Shown one piece after another: positions 7,540 to 8,317 of a DNA stretch of 8,317 bases. The notes under the pieces were generated by a model. It was not told the DNA's origin. It searched no databases and saw nothing but the letters and a program-made list of their open reading frames with translations. The position numbers and the translations under genes are program-made. This DNA is from Bacteroidetes bacterium CG2_30_32_10. Lineage in GTDB: Bacteria; Bacteroidota; Bacteroidia; Bacteroidales; CG2-30-32-10. The DNA lies in NCBI GenBank assembly GCA_001872995.1, contig MNXO01000136.1:1-8317 (forward strand), written 5' to 3'. The first letter of the stretch is position 1; the number at the start of each line of letters is the position of its first letter.

Positions 7540-8219
7540 TTGGGGCGAAAAGGCGAATTGCGCCGATGAACCTTTATAGCTCTAAAAGAAAATATAATAA
7601 TTAAAATTAGAACTACCATAGATAATATAGTTAATCCTGGCATGTTTTGTTGAAACAAAAAGAAATCATAAGCTCCATGTGCTAAAGCAGCCATCAATAA
7701 TCCTGTTAATAGATATAAAAAACTGTTTTTTCTGAATTTTGCAAGCCCTACGTAATATCCCATAATAATAGCAAACGCTGCGTGAGCAGGAACCGCAGTA
7801 AACATGCGCACAAAACCTGTAGAAAGCCCTCCATTTATAACATAAAAAATATTTTCTGCTGTTGCAAATCCCATAGAAACCATCACTGCATATATAATGC
7901 CATCAAATGGTTCATTAAAATCCTTTTTCCTATATATATATATCCGAATGAAAAAGAATTTGCTAAATTCTTCGCCTAATCCAACAAAACAAAATGCGTA
8001 GATAACTGTTATTGCAATGTTATTTGCTACATCATAATCAGAAAAGCCTGGTATTATTTCAATTATAATGGCAGGAATAATACTCAAAACGCCAAACAAA
8101 AAGCATTTAATTAATAAATGAATGGGTTCTTTTTCAAACTTATCTCTATAATAGACAAACAATATAATTGCAAATATAGGAGCAATGGCAAGTGAAAGTG
8201 TTAAAAAAAAATAAAACAT
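7524..8219 (-). CDS. prsW: PrsW-family intramembrane protease
   Basis: Polytopic inner-membrane protein of 231 residues from the family of Bacillus PrsW, which makes the first cut in the anti-sigma factor RsiW; the substrate here is unknown. Conserved features, numbered from the ATG at 8219: an N-terminal TM helix followed by YYRDKFEKEP; GEEFSK with E83, E84 and K87 (the EExxK motif); EPFDGIIYA at 104-112; GFATAEN with E122 and N123; PAHAAF with H146; and AHGAYDF with H181. About seven to eight hydrophobic segments are visible. The frame also has a TTG at 8258 that would add 13 residues, but that TTG is part of a promoter-like TAGATTTG, and the ATG at 8219 gives the usual short lead into the first TM helix, so ATG is preferred. 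The tail (VHRRNSPFRPNQASL) is basic and polar. No sigma or anti-sigma gene is nearby to indicate the target. Its last 16 bases overlap the end of dprA on the other strand. Confidence 0.92.
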   Translation of the reverse strand: MFYFFLTLSLAIAPIFAIILFVYYRDKFEKEPIHLLIKCFLFGVLSIIPAIIIEIIPGFSDYDVANNIAITVIYAFCFVGLGEEFSKFFFIRIYIYRKKDFNEPFDGIIYAVMVSMGFATAENIFYVINGGLSTGFVRMFTAVPAHAAFAIIMGYYVGLAKFRKNSFLYLLTGLLMAALAHGAYDFFLFQQNMPGLTILSMVVLILIIIFSFRAIKVHRRNSPFRPNQASL

Positions 8220-8255
8220 TTCTTTAAGGAATATTGAATATTTTAATTTATTTTT

Positions 8256-8263
8256 CAAATCTA
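8256..8263 (-). promoter_or_regulatory. Candidate -7 promoter element for prsW
   Basis: On the minus strand this reads TAGATTTG, a full match to the Bacteroidota -7 consensus TAnnTTTG. It ends 36 bases before the ATG at 8219, leaving room for a leader of about 30 bases. A matching -33 TTTG is not evident, so the support is partial. If the element is real, the TTG inside it cannot be the prsW start. Confidence 0.4.
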
Positions 8264-8317
8264 AGTATTTTTTTGTAAATCGCTTTGTTTTTATTAATTT
8301 TTATTTATTTTGATTAT
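8264..8317. other. AT-rich non-coding edge
   Basis: Mostly A/T sequence upstream of prsW, including TTTTTATTAATTTTTATTTA on the plus strand. I see no gene, hairpin or repeat with good support. It probably holds the upstream part of the prsW promoter region. Confidence 0.5.

Noticed and set aside
7552..7564. GGCG-AATTG-CGCC hairpin near the dprA/prsW junction as a shared terminator
   Set aside because: Only a 4-bp stem, no T-run on the plus strand and just four T on the minus strand, and it lies inside the prsW coding end.
7782..7979. Plus-strand 65-codon frame opposite prsW
   Set aside because: Fully antisense to conserved PrsW motifs and with no recognisable feature.

Overview
The window is AT-rich chromosomal DNA that most likely comes from a member of the Bacteroidota. 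Four things point that way: a peptidase/propeller/outer-membrane-barrel protein of a type seen in that phylum; a sensor built on the 'EEM..EEE..QN.EEL' coiled-coil style common there; no clear Shine-Dalgarno sequences before the genes; and one good match to the Bacteroidota -7 promoter element (TAnnTTTG). I see no mobile element, CRISPR array, tRNA, rRNA or defence locus. The genes look like ordinary vertically inherited chromosomal genes.

Layout, left to right. (1) Positions 1-2840 (+) hold the 3' part of a large exported protein: an HExxH gluzincin-type peptidase domain, a TolB/PD40-like propeller and a C-terminal outer-membrane barrel. Its true start lies outside the window. (2) 2936-3610 (+) is mqnB, futalosine hydrolase of the alternative menaquinone pathway. 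(3) 3715-6321 (+) is an 868-residue membrane sensor (TM, dCache, TM, HAMP, GAF, coiled coil, PAS, coiled coil) with no recognisable output domain. (4) 6322-6447 is a spacer with direct and tandem TACTAA-type repeats running almost to the next start codon. (5) 6448-7539 (+) is dprA, the RecA-loading ssDNA-binding protein of transformation, starting at TTG. (6) 7524-8219 (-) is a PrsW-family intramembrane protease, convergent with dprA and overlapping its 3' end by 16 bases. (7) 8264-8317 is AT-rich non-coding sequence at the right edge.

The genes do not form an obvious shared pathway. Spacers of about 95 to 126 bases separate the four plus-strand genes, so each could have its own promoter; prsW is transcribed towards them. 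The points most worth a second look are the sensor without an output domain, the peptidase-propeller-barrel protein, the repeat-rich leader of dprA, and the start-site and slippage features of prsW. I found no convincing new multi-gene system.
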